Positions 1-50,119 of a stretch of 64,000 nt of DNA are shown in pieces. Each line of letters begins with the position of its first letter. The stretch's first letter is position 1. Where the stretch lies: contig OY759269.1 in the NCBI GenBank assembly GCA_963662155.1, positions 7,342,355 through 7,406,354 on the forward strand, read 5' to 3'. The position numbers were made by a program, and so were the translations under genes. The stretch comes from Lamellibrachia columna (taxonomy: Eukaryota; Annelida; Polychaeta; Sabellida; Siboglinidae). The notes beneath the pieces were generated by a model, which did not search any database, was not told the DNA's origin, and saw only the letters and a program-made list of their open reading frames with translations.

Positions 1-242
1 AAAATATAACACAATTTTATTTCCATGTGCAATACTGTAGATATAAACCTACAGTTTATAGCTGACCTTATGCTAAATAAATAGCTCTATGTTCGAGAAA
101 ATAATACACGTGATCATGATTAATTATGGTAGGCAGGGTATAACATTTTATTACATTTTATGTAAAAAATATAACACAATTTTATTTCCATGTGCAATAC
201 TGTAGATATAAACCTACAGTTTATAGCTGCCCTTATGCTACA
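1..242. repeat. 165-bp-period direct duplication
   Basis: Bases 1-76 recur almost unchanged from about 166 to 242, beginning aaaatataacacaattttat. This is a local tandem duplication, possibly the end of a longer array cut by the window edge. Confidence 0.85.
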
Positions 243-1725
243 CAAACACTGTGTCGAATAACGAGTTACTCACAGACTGAAATGTTTTAGTTTGTTTGGT
301 TCGCTTCTTTATACATCTATAGTTATTTGCTAAATGCAACTCAACCCGCACTGACAAGAACAATACACTTTGTTTGCAGCAGAACAAAGCTGTATGAGAG
401 AATAAGGGTTTTCAGATAGGTTATTCAGAGTTATTCCTAAGTTTTACCCTCGTTCTACAGAGTAGCTGACAGAGATGCAACGGCCACGCAGTTATTTGCA
501 CATTAAGATAGTTTGGTTTAAGTTTCCCCAAGTCTGGCTTAATTTTCCCCAAATTGAAAATTAATTTGGTTATATCACACATTTTAGAAATAGGGAGAAC
601 TGTGAACATACTACATCTTTCTAGCATAAGCAGAACCTTGTAAAAATGGCACCATCAATATTCAACATACAAGTGGCGCACGAAAAACCCTAACCATGCT
701 TTTGGAAAAATGCAAGCAAAGCTTTCCTCTTTCCATGACATTTATACCACATTCCGAGCACCAAGGGGTCCGGATAAATGCCAGGAAAAGGGGCAGTGCC
801 CAAATGACTGCTTGGCACCTTGGTTCAGCCAGCAAGGCTCTATGCAAGACAGCTATTTATATCTAGCAACAGTTGTTTGCTGGGCATGATTACCAAAGGC
901 CAGCTCTTCATTAGCACCAGGTTCGGAAGGAGGGAGGAACATATCCATAAGCTACTGCCAGCTGTTCAGTGACACCCAGCCAACTGAACACAACATCCTT
1001 GCTTCACAGTTTTATTTCTCTTTCCCAAAGTGTTAAATACATTCTATTCCTAGTCATATTTTACATTTCTGTTCACAGTTATTTATCACCCAGAACATCT
1101 AATTCACAAACCGACCAGATAAACAAATACGTGAAACAAGCTTTCACACATTTTCACAAATTCCCAACAGAGGGAGCCACTTATGTGTCGGAGAACTGAT
1201 AAGGAGCATCTGTACATAAACATCGCCTGATGTAGCGGGATCTGGACACTACATCAGCTCACAAATGTCTTTTCCAGGTGTTTTACAGCTGATGAGAAAG
1301 AACTTTGTCTTGAGCACCCATAGATCTCACAGACTCCAGATTTAGACAGTACCGAAAAGATAAGAACTTCTCAAAAGGGTAAAATCTATTTGGATAATTA
1401 CTGGGGGTGAGTACCACTTCCAATTTCTCAGATTGTTTAGATGTTGAACATTTTATTTTGGAAAATTAATTTTCATGGTCATTTTAAAGAATTTAGCACT
1501 TTCAAGGCATACCTAATTTTAAGGCATATATAATAAAACATAATTATGTTTTTCTAATGAATTGCCTGGCTTTGCATGAGCTCTGACAACAGGTACATCT
1601 GAGTTTGTCGCTACAACCAATGAAATAGATGTGGAAAAACAACAAAACGTATAAAAGTCACACAACAAATAAAAAAGAGACGACAAACTATCTACATAGC
1701 CACTCTACGTTTCCTGAAGACTCAC
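1..1725 (-). other. SERCA intron 8 (partial)
   Basis: Intron sequence running off the left edge. Apart from the approximately 165-bp duplication at its left end, I see no gene, and no SERCA exon resembling the KIRDQM block that should follow. Confidence 0.85.
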
Positions 1726-36526
<34,801 letters not shown>

Positions 36527-37100
36527 TTTGTTGATAATTCAGTACAAAACTGTCAATAATGTATTACTCTGATGCTGTTTCTACACCCTTTCGGGTAACC
36601 GAACCTCTGTGGATGGGACCAGGATGGACTGGTTCGAAAAATCAAAGGTAGAAACTATGTAATTCCAGCTGATTCCTCCAGGTTTGACAACATCCACACA
36701 TAATGCACCACCAGTGCAAGAAGAGAGCACGAACGTTCTGGGATCGTCTCTAGTAATCGGGCAACTTCAATAATTGTAGGGGAGGGGACTGTCTGCTTTT
36801 ATGCAGAATTTGAGGTATGTATATTTTTTATTAAAAAATGCAACCATGCATAAGCTAAATTTTGAACATAAATATCAATAAGTATATTAGATGTTGTTTT
36901 TGTGCAAATTATAGCTCAAAGTCATAACTTGAACGCAATCAACCCCTCAAACGAGTAATGGTCATAGTCCAGATATCGCATGGCACCACGCGGACCTCAA
37001 TGTGTAGCTATTTCATTGGTTTTAACTGTATCACGTGACTTATGTCGTCCACGAAGCGAATGACGTCAATGGAAAAAAATTTATTCTGGGATTCCACTCA
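36527..37100 (-). promoter_or_regulatory. Presumed SERCA upstream region
   Basis: Sequence directly upstream of the SERCA start codon. It includes a CACGTG E-box at 37032-37037 and a full CRE tgacgtca at 37061-37068. No TATA-type element or transcription start could be fixed. The 5' UTR may contain further unseen introns. Confidence 0.4.
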
Positions 37101-38075
37101 TCTGACGTCTACATATGCTAGAGTCTTTGTAACATGAAGCGTATCAGGGCTCACAAGATTGGCAAGATAATTTGGACCCGTTTGGTTTCGGTGTTTGATT
37201 AAATTTATTTATCGCAACTGGCCCGTCATGTATGGGTGTTTCATCAGACAAGAAGGCTTGCTAAGAAGCGTAGTATAGAATGTCACATACACTGGCAGCA
37301 AAGAGCTACTTCGGATTTATTTGCACATCGAGTCGATATCATTCTTAGCATATCTCCCAGTTTAACTCTTTAGCCATTTTGTCGAAGTTAAGCCTGGCGA
37401 AATAAGTGGCCGGGTTATTAACTCCAGATAAATATACCAATTATTCAAAAATGTGTAATAAATTCTAAAGAGGTCGTCCTGTGCCGTGTGGTGAATGGCT
37501 CCTCTTTCACATGACGCGTTCGTGCGGCTGGATCTCAGTACGTCGACCCATATTTTTTATGAATTTTCACATTTTCGACAAGAAAATTATAATAAGTTAA
37601 TTAACCGCTATGTTACATACATAATATTTGTTTAATTATGACAACAACACGGGAAAAACCTATGTTAATTAACGTCACTTACATGCAGCCTTGTGATATA
37701 TCCCAACATAGACCCGCCATTGTCCTGTTCAAATGGTATAGCCTTATCTGTTCGTGTCTCAATATGTATTGTAATGGGTTGGTGTATGATGTTGAACATC
37801 TACCTTGTTACCCATTAGAGCCGGTATGTGGGTCAGCTCGCTTTGTGGGCCACGTATAGGCAAATGTACAGCGTGCCAACTGAACCGTGAAGGGCGCGTA
37901 TAACACCATAGAAATTCGTACTCACTCAACCACACTGATGAGTTGACATGGGCTCTGCCGTCATTAGCATTATAATATATGACGCCCATGACACGTATAT
38001 ATATATACATATTGGCCTTTGACGAGGAGGTGACCTCTTGTGATAGAGGTTTATAAGAGGACAGGAGGACAACCA

Positions 38076-38110
<35 letters not shown>

Positions 38111-38460
38111 TACAGTAGACTGTGCATGCGAAAATATAAACCAAATAGCATGAATACGTCTTGTTTATATAATAATAACAAATATTTAACAAATCCATGT
38201 TTTTGCAAATTCATCCCGCCACCCATTGGCATGAAAATTTAATATATTATAGTATCATCGCCAGAACGAATAATTCATCGCGCCCTGCAGAAGTCCATAA
38301 ACGTTGTGCGACTGGTCTCGAATACCAACTTTGTGATCACGCTTCCGAGCTTCCCTTGTCTTTTGAGGTAAAATTAAAGAAGTTCGCCACTGTTATGACT
38401 GATGGAATCATACTAGATACAGCTCTATCACTTTGTATGCCTTTAAGTATCGATGCACAT
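37101..38460. other. Intergenic, no gene seen
   Basis: AT-rich intergenic sequence with a short (TA)n run at about 38080-38104. Nothing else is recognisable. Confidence 0.7.
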
Positions 38461-38462
38461 GT

Positions 38463-38487
38463 TTGATTGTTTGATTGTTTGATTGTT
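38463..38487. repeat. 8-bp tandem repeat (gattgttt), about 3 copies
   Basis: Three near-perfect copies of gattgttt adjoining the decayed transposase segment. Confidence 0.85.
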
Positions 38488-38489
38488 TG

Positions 38490-39060
38490 CACAGCTTTTT
38501 GGTTATTTCCGGGCATCAAAGAAGCCGCACCATTAGTCTTCTCGGTCGTACTCACACCACCATCGTACGCTTGGTCGTGCATCTTTCCGATGTCCAAGCC
38601 GACCTGCTCGACCTCTTCGGCGATGACTGCTTGTGTAACTCTGGAGTAACACAAGAGATCCTCCAAGAATTCCCCACGGATCATCTGCTTTTCGAGTATA
38701 TTTCAAGGCAAAGCTCAATTGTTGTTTGTTTTGTTACGCCACAGGCCTCGTTAGCGCCGATGGAATAACAACTACCTTTTGGACACGCTCATTTGCTGGA
38801 TCAGCTCTCCGATGATGAAAACAATTTCGTTCTGTATTAATATCTCCGGCGTTATTGTTTTGTGTCGCCAGATGTGTCTCCAGAAAGACACGGCCGTGAT
38901 TCTCACCTGTTCTCAGTGCGATACTCCGCTCTTCGTTGAGAATAACCGTATTTACAGTGGGCTGCAGATTAAGGCGATTGTCTCGCACACTTGTTTTTAA
39001 AGCCGGAAAGCAGCTGCCGTAATGGATACCACGAAGATAAGGGAGGATGGGGGGGGGGTT
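38490..39060 (-). pseudogene. Decayed hAT-type transposase (TTF/ZMYM1-like), frameshifted
   Basis: On the minus strand, several frames in succession give blocks typical of TTF-zinc-finger/ZMYM1-like hAT transposases: an IQNEIVFIIGELIQQM-like segment near 38800-38850, GEFLEDLLCYSRVTQAV then IAEEVEQVGLDIGKMHDQAYDGG at 38560-38690, and KTNGAASLMPGNNQKAVQT at about 38490-38550. In the family I recall these as IQNEII..., EFLEF..., LRGQGYDGA... and ...KAVYTHC. Stops and frame changes separate the blocks, so it is dead. The catalytic C-terminal half is absent. Recognition is by motif pattern, not by search. Confidence 0.65.
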
Positions 39061-39700
39061 CAGAATGACTGGGAGAAAATGGCACAGTACTTGTGGTAAT
39101 GCCTTTAGTCTGTATGTTAGAAATGTCCTCATCTGAGGAACGAGAGCCAGACCAAGGGTTCCACCTAGCGGTGTCTCGATAACTAATTCTGACTTGATGA
39201 AAAAAAATCAAGCCGAAATAAAAGTGGGTGCCCGGTCACCTGGTGGACACCCCACGGAACTGCCATGACGTAAGCATCGACGACCACAACCAAAAGCATC
39301 GTGAGTTGGTCACGCACTTGACTAACTGAATACACCCTCTAGGGGTATAAACGTGTGTGCTCCTTGCTTTGAGTAGAATTGTGTTTGAGCCTATTCTTTT
39401 TCGACTATTTTTATTATGCCAACCTAAATTTTCTAACTAACGTGTTCATTACAATACTTTTGATGGGGTACTTTGGTTTATGTAATAAAAGACAATTGCT
39501 TGATCATTTTGACCATTAGCACTAGGGGGAATGCTGAAAAGATCACGCATACAAGTAAAACAATGCAGGGGCCTAAAGAAAACGCACAACATTTGCACGA
39601 CTCGAAAAACAGTTGTTCAGTTTTATTTTAGAATTGGTTTTACCGAAGAATGTTAATAATTATAATAGTTATTGACCGATTAGTCGACTTCTCCCAGCAG
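39061..39700. other. Intergenic, no gene seen
   Basis: Contains a poly-G run at about 39048-39058 on its left edge. No gene or recognised element. Confidence 0.65.
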
Positions 39701-40180
39701 CCGTCTTAGAGCGCGCACGAGCCAGTCTTAGAGCGCGAACGAGCCAGTCTTAGAGCGCGCACGAGCCAGTCTTAGAGAGCGCATGAGCCAGTCTTAGAGC
39801 GCGCACGAGCCAATCTAAGAGCGCGCACGAGCCAGTCTTAGAGCGCGCACGAGTCAATCATAGAGCACGCACGAGCCAGTCTTAGAGCGCGCACGAGCCA
39901 GTCTTAGAGCGCGCACGAGTCAATCTTAGAGCGCGCACGAGCCAGTCTTAGAGCGCGAACGAGCCAGTCTTAGAGCGCGCACGAGCTAGTCTTAGAGCGC
40001 GCACGAGCCAGTCTTAGAGCGCGCACGAGTCAATCTTAGAGCGCGCACGAGCCAGTCTTAGAGCGCGCACGAGCCAGTCTTAGAGCGCGCACGAGCCAGT
40101 CTTAGAGCGCGCACTAGCCAGTCTTAGAGCGCGCACGAGCCAGTCTTAGAGCGCGCACGAGCCAGTCTTAGAGCGCGCAC
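39701..40180. repeat. 22-bp GC-rich minisatellite, about 22 copies
   Basis: Unit gagccagtcttagagcgcgc followed by ac, 22 bp, with rare variants (gagtcaatcttagag, gcgcgaac, gagagcgc). Each unit carries a gcgcgc core, giving a regular ladder of CpG-rich alternating purine-pyrimidine blocks in an AT-rich setting. Begins and ends abruptly. Confidence 0.96.
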
Positions 40181-40880
40181 ATTTTATGCGGTCCGTACAG
40201 CATGGCACAAAGTGTTGTATTGCTGCTAACAATGGATGTTCACGAGAATTGTGTTAAACACGCAGTTCACGTGTATAATTAACTTCACGTGTAAAAAAAC
40301 ACAGCAAACGTGTCGAAAAACTTCATATACTTATTCGTAATCCCAAAATCGTCTGCACGTTTTTCGAATTTCTGGTTTTATTGATGGCGCTAACTGGTGC
40401 GTAACATAGCCTATCGAAATAGTCTGGGCGTGCTCTTGTCGGTTGCGCGCGCTTACCCGCACTTACCCTATTATCAAAACAGCGCGTCATGTAATTCACC
40501 GAATGATACATATTATATTGGCCCACTGTTGTAGGCAAGCACACTACTGTTATAGGCTCTACGAGCAGATGAAATGATATAGGACGCAGACAAACCCCAC
40601 TGGGTAAGCCGCGCGGAACAACTATTCGACTGTGCATTTTCCAGAATGTGCCAGACGAATGGCGTAAATAACTAGCCGAGTTACTCGGCGTTACCCGGGA
40701 GAGAGAGGGAGAGAGGCCGCTACTACAACAGCTGCACGATTCCTTTGATTACCCAGCAGTGGTGTACTTGGGGGGGGGGCATTTGGCCATTTCCCTTAGC
40801 TTTTCCGTGTGTAACCTCTTGCGTCGCTACACAGTATGGTAAACCAATTAATGGGTGGCTAAGTTTGCCCCCCCCCTTGG
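40181..40880. other. Intergenic, no gene seen
   Basis: Includes a poly-G run (40770-40778) and a poly-C run (40869-40877). No gene recognised. Confidence 0.65.
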
Positions 40881-40917
40881 CTTTCTCTACGACATCCTAG
40901 ATACCTGGTTCGTCACA

Positions 40918-41185
40918 GTTTCCCAGCCAAGTTTTGGTAGGGCAATGCCGATGGCGATGGTGGACGCAACTTCGTGTCGGTTTCACGAAGTGTTCGTACT
41001 GTACGAACGAAGTTATGGGGCGGTTTGATGTAGATCACGTACGTTACGTCAAACGTCCACATGAGTTCCATCGTAAGATCCCAACCCCGGGGGGGGGGAA
41101 TTTCGAATATTTTAATGTACAAACCATCCCCGTGGGCCCCCGGGCACAAACCATCCCCGTGGGCCCCCGGGCACGCCTACTCCAT
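40918..41185 (+). repeat. Dispersed repeat A, plus copy
   Basis: Shares with 46875-47165 (opposite orientation) the ordered segments agttttgg(t/a)agggcaatg, gtttcacgaag ... tcgtactgtacg, tacgtcaaacgtcca and tttaatgtac(a/g)aaccatcc. The match runs roughly 270 bp at moderate identity. It directly abuts the CAG block. Confidence 0.8.
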
Positions 41186-41208
41186 TTCAGCCACAGACAC
41201 GAGAAACT

Positions 41209-41632
<424 letters not shown>

Positions 41633-41713
41633 GCACCTGGAGTTCTAGACTAGATATGAGTACAGCTTTGAGTTTTGACTCATTCGCAATTTCAACAATA
41701 ACATATTATATAC

Positions 41714-41834
41714 TGATGGCAGGTATGTGGCATTGCAGTGAACTGATGGCAGGTATGTGGCATTGCAGTGAACTGATGGCAGGTATGTGGCATTGCAGTG
41801 AACTGATGGCAGGTATGTGGCATTGCAGTGAACT
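41714..41834. repeat. 30-bp tandem repeat, 4 copies
   Basis: Unit ctgatggcaggtatgtggca then ttgcagtgaa, four identical copies. Confidence 0.95.
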
Positions 41835-41889
41835 GCAGCAAGCAGTATTATCATCAATATTGAACATGAAGTATGCCATTGACTGTTTA

Positions 41890-44335
<2,446 letters not shown>

Positions 44336-44424
44336 CCTTCTTGCGATATATGTATAAAAGTCATTACCACGAAGTCTACATTGCCAGATGACCTATGTGA
44401 GGGCTGGCTCACGCACTTTATGGG

Positions 44425-44505
44425 GTCCTTATCGAGTGCGTGAAATACGAAGATCGAGACGCGTGGTATTGACTATGAAGGTAACGCCATACCTTCGCGT
44501 TTATT
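44425..44505 (+). repeat. Dispersed repeat C, copy 1
   Basis: The segment tatcgagtgcgtgaaatacg ... aagatcgaga ... ggtaacgccatacctt recurs at about 55636-55702 as taccgagtgagtaaaagaca ... aagatcgaga ... tgtaaccccatacctt, in the same orientation. Confidence 0.7.
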
Positions 44506-44539
44506 CAACTATGCTGTAGGCCGCATTAAATTGTGATGC

Positions 44540-44862
44540 GAAATTAATAAAATCATATGATGTGACATAAGTGCAACTGAGCAGGCATATTGACAGGTTT
44601 GGTTGTAGAAGTTATTGGCTGTGAAATAGTGTTTTTAAACAGGCGGAGGGAATCATGGGATTTTTTCTTCTATGGACCACGTGGGCGCATGAATACATGG
44701 ATATGTTTGTAAATATTGACAGGCATCGCACGTGGGGGCGTTGCTGTGAAAAAAATTCTTAATTTTTGGTGGTCAAGTTTTCTTATAATCAGACAAAACG
44801 TTAACATGGCCACCAATGCAATTTTGCGCTGTGGTCTGACCCCTTGAGCGCCCATAGGTTGT
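44540..44862 (-). repeat. Dispersed repeat B, minus copy
   Basis: Reverse-complement partner of 48948-49345. Shared ordered segments on the partner strand: gtcagaccaca, ggccatgttaacgttttgtc, ttataagaaaacttgacca, catgcgcccacgtgg, ccgcctgtt and tgcacttatgtcacatcata. About 320 bp, lacking an approximately 70-bp internal piece present in the other copy. Confidence 0.88.
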
Positions 44863-45592
44863 TGTCGACGACGACAAACAAACAAACAAACAAACCTTCA
44901 AGAAAATACGGCGTAAAATGAAAAGCAAGAACACAGCATACAACGACATACCCGAATCTTATATATAAGAAAATATGGATTATGATTGATTTATGGGGGC
45001 CCCTTTTGTGGAGGGACGGGGGGGGGTGCTGGTACTAATGCATCACTTGTACCATGTTTACTCCGTTACTGACCAACACCGTTCTAACAGATCACAGTTT
45101 ACCAAAAAATCGGACTTTTGCAGTTCATGTGAGATAAATTTTCCCTTTCACACTTCACAGTAAACGACTACTGTTGTTGACGATTTATGAGCAGACAGTT
45201 TCCACTTCGATGCCAACTCGTTTTGCGTCACTGTCGCTGGTTTTAGCCACGGACAGGCCACACACAGTCCCAGCAGCCGGCAGTGGCTATTTCGCTCCCC
45301 GCTTGCGTACTTCCTCTCCTTCCCGGATAAAGTATCTTGAGGAAGGACGCTTCGAGCAGGTGGCACTGAAAGACGCGTTACGTCATTTCCAAGGTCAGCG
45401 GAACAAATACCGCTAAAAAGATGAAGAGGAGGCCTGAAGTGGAAACGACTCTAGCTGCATGGAGTAAGATTGCCCGGAACTATGCTGTTGCACTTTCAGA
45501 TGTAGATTAGTGTGGGGTAAAGCGCACCCCTTTAGATGCAAACACGATTTGGCCAACGTATTTATATCTAACGCGGAATCGGTTAACACAGT

Positions 45593-45652
<60 letters not shown>
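45593..45652. repeat. (ACGC)15 microsatellite
   Basis: Perfect tetranucleotide run ending about 30 bp upstream of the CR1/L2 fragment. Confidence 0.95.
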
Positions 45653-45679
45653 TAGACCATGCACACTACCTTTATCTAC

Positions 45680-46480
45680 CTTGGGAAGTGCAAATGTATA
45701 CACATAGGGCATGGAAACATGGACGAAGAATATAAAATGGGGGATGCTGTACTAGGTAGAACCACATAAGAAAAGGACTTAGGAGTAACATTTAGTGCTG
45801 ACATGAAAGTTTCAGAGCAATGTGGGATTGCTGCTTCAAAAGGAAATCAAATTCTAGGGCTAATTAGGAGAACTATCATGTATAAGGAGAAACAGCTAAT
45901 TGTACCCCTGTACAAAGCAATAGTTAGACCACATTTGGAATATTGTATTCAAGCATGGAGGCCGTATCGTAAAAAGGACATAGACAAGCTAGAAAGAATA
46001 AAACGAAGAGCAACCAAAATTATTACAGAATTGAGAGACCTTAGTTATGAAAGTCGCTTATTACAATGTGGTTTGACAACACTAGAGAGCAGGAGACTAA
46101 GAGGAGACCAAATAGAAGTGTTTAAAATAGTGAACGGTTATGAGGATGTTGATAGGAATATGTTCTTCAAACTTAAAGAAGGCAGTAGAACCAGAGGACA
46201 CAAAGTAGCATCAGTTAAGGAGCAGTGTAAGTTGGACATGAGAAAGTACTCTTTCTCACAGAGGGTGATAAATGAATGGAACAAACTGCCAAATGATTGT
46301 GTTAATGTTAGTAGTGTGAATATGTTTAAAAATAGAATTGACAGATATTTGATAAGGGTTGGCTACACATAGATTAGAAAATTGTTGGACTCTCGATAAG
46401 CCAATGGCTTCCTTGTCCACTTTGCCATCTGGAACTTGTTGTTTGGGATGGCAATCTTGTTAAATCGTGTTAAATCTTTA
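45680..46480 (+). mobile_element. CR1/L2-type LINE, 3' end with open RT C-terminal frame
   Basis: 5'-truncated non-LTR retrotransposon. Encodes the C-terminal part of the reverse transcriptase polyprotein, with the thumb-like region ILGLIRRTIMYKEKQLIVPL then [19 protein letters not shown], the basic IKRRATKII block and the ending [20 protein letters not shown]. The frame is open for 189 residues from 45803 to 46372. One in-frame stop upstream, in the segment GRTT*EKDLGV, breaks it. The 3' UTR motif aatggcttccttgtccac and ending gatggcaatcttgttaaat recur in the 61.1- and 52.0-kb copies. Assigned to the CR1/L2 group by pattern. Confidence 0.9.
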
Positions 46481-46874
46481 TCCAAATACTAATAAATTAC
46501 AGAACCTTAGCAACAACAAAAGAAAAAACATTTTAGTTGCCGAAGCATTCGCAAATTTCATTATTCTGACCAAGAAAACGGCAACATTTCGCCTGGCATA
46601 TCTACAGAATATAAACACATTTTATTTTGTGAAAAATCAACACCTACAGTGTACTTGCATAAAATACACATCATTTGTTAAATGTTAATGCTGAATTGTC
46701 GAAGTTGTCGCGAGAGAACTGTGACCGCAGCTCGATGTCGACACTTCGGCGGTCATTTGTTCGTACGTTATGCGTTTTTCATGCAAGTTAGTGTTGATTT
46801 GTACGTTCAGCTGCATAACAAGTGTCTATGTGTTGTCTATGCTATAAAACAGTTTATAGCTGTGTATGTGTATG

Positions 46875-47165
46875 TGTGGGGGCTGACATTTTAGGTTTGC
46901 TCGGGGCTCATTGGGATGGTTCGTACATAAAAAAATCGAAATTCACGGGGGTGGAGATATTACGAATATGGACGTTTGACGTAGATTACGAAACTCGGAA
47001 CAATGGTAGTTCGTAGTTACGTACAAATGTTTTCTACGATTTTTCCGATTTACGTCAGACAGCCGTACAGTACGAGCGCTTCGTGAAACCTGTAGTGTTT
47101 TTTTTGGGGGGGAGGCATGAATTGTATCAATCATTGCCCTTCCAAAACTTGACTGGGTATTGCTA
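46875..47165 (-). repeat. Dispersed repeat A, minus copy
   Basis: Inverted partner of 40918-41185 (see that entry for shared segments). It has a poly-T/poly-G patch at 47098-47112 corresponding to a gap in the other copy. Confidence 0.8.
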
Positions 47166-47464
47166 GGAGTCATTAGGTCTTGCAGTGACTGCCTTTTTTC
47201 CCAGGCAACGCCAGGCAACCCAATTAGTAGGTACAACAGTAAGACAGGAGGGATACGTCTGGAGGCGAACGATGACTGTTTTCGTGTTTAGGTCGTGGTG
47301 CGTGCCGCCTCCCGGGACGTCTGCTGTGTATACAAGATAACGGGGGTGTGTTACCCCTGGGGAGGGTTGCAAGCAGGGAGTAAGTCATTAGTTTGGCCGA
47401 TGTGTTGCGTGGGGTCTTTTGAATTATTGAAGGCTGAAGAAGCCACTACCATGGCTTGCACCTG

Positions 47465-47700
47465 AAGGGTGAGATGTGGCTGGAAGTGGGCGGCTGGTCT
47501 AAAATATAGATGTGAGGTGAGCTCGGTGGGACGTGTTCTCTCGATACAGGTTGCAGGTAGGAGGTTGTCTCCCAAACAGGTGGGAAATTGGAAGTTGCCC
47601 CCCTCCCCCCAAGGACAGATGGGAGGTGAGAGGTTATTCCCCCTAAACAGATGGGGGAGGTGGGACGCTGGTGAGACCCCCTACCACATTCCCCTCAGAA
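47465..47700. repeat. Degenerate G-rich/C-rich repeats
   Basis: Four loosely similar blocks of caggtgggaggtt / cagatgggaggtgagaggtt followed by c-rich runs (gcccccctcccccc, ttccccct). Likely a decayed minisatellite. Period irregular. Confidence 0.5.
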
Positions 47701-48429
47701 GGGGGCAATTGTTAAATACGTACCAGAAATAAACATGCATATACGAAAGAACAGGGCTTTAGCGGGAGTCTGTTTTATGTAATTCGATTAAGTATGAGAA
47801 CTACAACACTTTGTCCCATGGTTTGGGTTGATTATATAGTTCCAATGACAATGCTACACACAAGAAAGCTTCGATTAAAATCACCTTGTCGAACACTGTA
47901 ATTTTGAGCCTATTTGAGTTAATCGGTGACAATAAACAAAACGGTTTACAAAGTCAATTTGTTATAATAATATATTTCAAATGTGGCATTTGGCATACAT
48001 ATTCACGCAACAATGCCAACATGGAACATTACCTGAATACGTTGACACGAATACTATTAACAACTATGCATTGATAATTACCGACAGTTGTCTAATCATG
48101 ACTCATAAATTCGGACATGACGTAGGCCGATCCAGCTGAACATAAGCACCTCTACGGTGACTTCATAAATAACTCCTTTCTCGGGTCGAGAACAGATGCT
48201 GGTGCGCGTTTGCGATGCCAACGCCGTTCCATAGTCGTCTCCCGTTTAAGACGCTAGCCAAGGCGTCGTTACCCGCGTCAGAACAGATACCGCGCTGCCG
48301 TAGCTGCGTGCGTAAGCGGTCGAGATTGTGATGTAAGCTCTCACGGGCCAGAGTGATGGCAAGCCAAGTCCGTGTAGGCGCGGCGTGGAGACTCGGAAGG
48401 TAGCGAGGGCTTCGTGTGAAGACAATACC
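47701..48429. other. Intergenic, no gene seen
   Basis: No gene or recognised element between the G-rich repeats and the (GCGT)n array. Confidence 0.65.
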
Positions 48430-48793
<364 letters not shown>

Positions 48794-48947
48794 TATGAAA
48801 TGATGTAGAAATGCGCATTGACTCGTTCGTTGACTAGTTGGTTCGTTGGTGTGTTCAGTGGTTCGTTGGGTCCTCCCATCGTTCGTGCGTGTGGTCCATC
48901 TGTGGTGGGTAAAATAATATATAACGGGTTACACATTTAGCCTACAG

Positions 48948-49345
48948 GAGTCAGACCACAGTTGAGAATTGCATTGATGGCCATGTTAACGTTTTGTCGG
49001 ATTATAAGAAAACTTGACCACTAAAAATTCTGAAACTTTTTTATAGCAACTGCCATCATCTCATTGACATGCTGACCAAGTTTTATCAAAATCACATACC
49101 TCCAGCTCTTTTAAAACGCCCCGACGTGCGATGCCCATAAATTTTAACAAAAATAGCCATGTATTCATGCGCCCACGTGGCCTATAGCAGAAAAAATCCC
49201 ATAAATCTCTCCGCCTGTTAAACTCTCAAAAATGCACCATTTCACAGCCAATAGCTTCTACAAACAAACCTGTGAATATGCCTGCTCAATTGCACTTATG
49301 TCACATCATATGAATTCTTTAAATTCACATATCGCAATTTAATAA
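48948..49345 (+). repeat. Dispersed repeat B, plus copy (longer)
   Basis: About 400 bp matching the inverse of 44540-44862, with an extra internal approximately 70-bp segment around 49030-49115. The ends are roughly shared; no TIR or tRNA head was recognised. Confidence 0.88.
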
Positions 49346-49519
49346 CCCCTACATTCGTGTGAAACAATAAACAGGAAGGTCAACTGTGGTCTTACCCCTA
49401 CATCATGTGTAGGATCTCTCACTTCCATTGCCATTAACACCAGAAAGACGTGTCTCCAGTTCCCTTCCCATGTGCCTGGCGTCACGGGTGGGCGATAATT
49501 AAAGAATACGAAATTATCT

Positions 49520-49605
49520 TTAATTGGGGCATGGTAGCAAGGTCATTAGAGCGTCTCAACTGAGATGAATTCAAATCCTCTTGTTGGCTATTCAAATCCG
49601 GTGTT
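49520..49605 (+). mobile_element. tRNA-like SINE head fragment
   Basis: Starts ggggcatggtagcaaggtca with ttagagcg, followed by a B-box-like aattcaaatcctc. This resembles the tRNA-like heads of the SINEs elsewhere in the window, but no conserved SINE body follows. Confidence 0.45.
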
Positions 49606-49924
49606 CCAGAACGCGTGAATCGCAAAGCATGCGTTACTCATGCATGTTACTGTTATTACATTAATTGGATTATACACAATTATACATATTATACACAGTG
49701 TGCGAAACAATGTAAGTGTCCACAACTTCATATATTAAGGTTGTTATGGTTAGTTTCCAAAGGGGACACTTTTCCCGGATTTTTACATAAGAAATAATTG
49801 TGAATAGAATATAAATGATTGAATGGAGTATGAAATAGTGAATGACAACGTATATATAATGCGACTTCTACTTGATTGAATGATACACACACGTGCGCAA
49901 CTACCAACTACTGTCGATGATATC

Positions 49925-50002
49925 TCCACACGTGTGCTATGTTTTCGTAAAACGCCTCTGTAACAACTTTCCCCTGTATACAACTAACCCCGGTCTCCCC
50001 TA
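49925..50002 (-). mobile_element. Terminal fragment of the TIR element family
   Basis: The minus strand from 50000 reads ggggagaccggggttagttg then tatacaggggaaagttg, homologous to the left end of the 51747-52480 element (ggggagacaggggctagttg then tatacaggggcaagttg) for about 70 bp. Flanked by TA at 50001-50002. The other end is not found. Confidence 0.65.
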
Positions 50003-50119
50003 TCCACGGGTCCAGGGACGACTTACTTCGGCAAGAAAAGGGTGTAACTTTGAAAACTTTTCGACGGGTTGTCGCCTTTTGTCGATTCGATGTTTTGAGT
50101 CATCGATTTGTTTTTCAAG

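Noticed and set aside
39701..40180. Possible CRISPR array (regular 22-bp repeats)
   Set aside because: Head-to-tail minisatellite without spacers, and the genome is animal.
45174..45416. 80-residue frame on the plus strand upstream of the LINE fragment
   Set aside because: Not part of the LINE, no domain recognised and no promoter or splice support.
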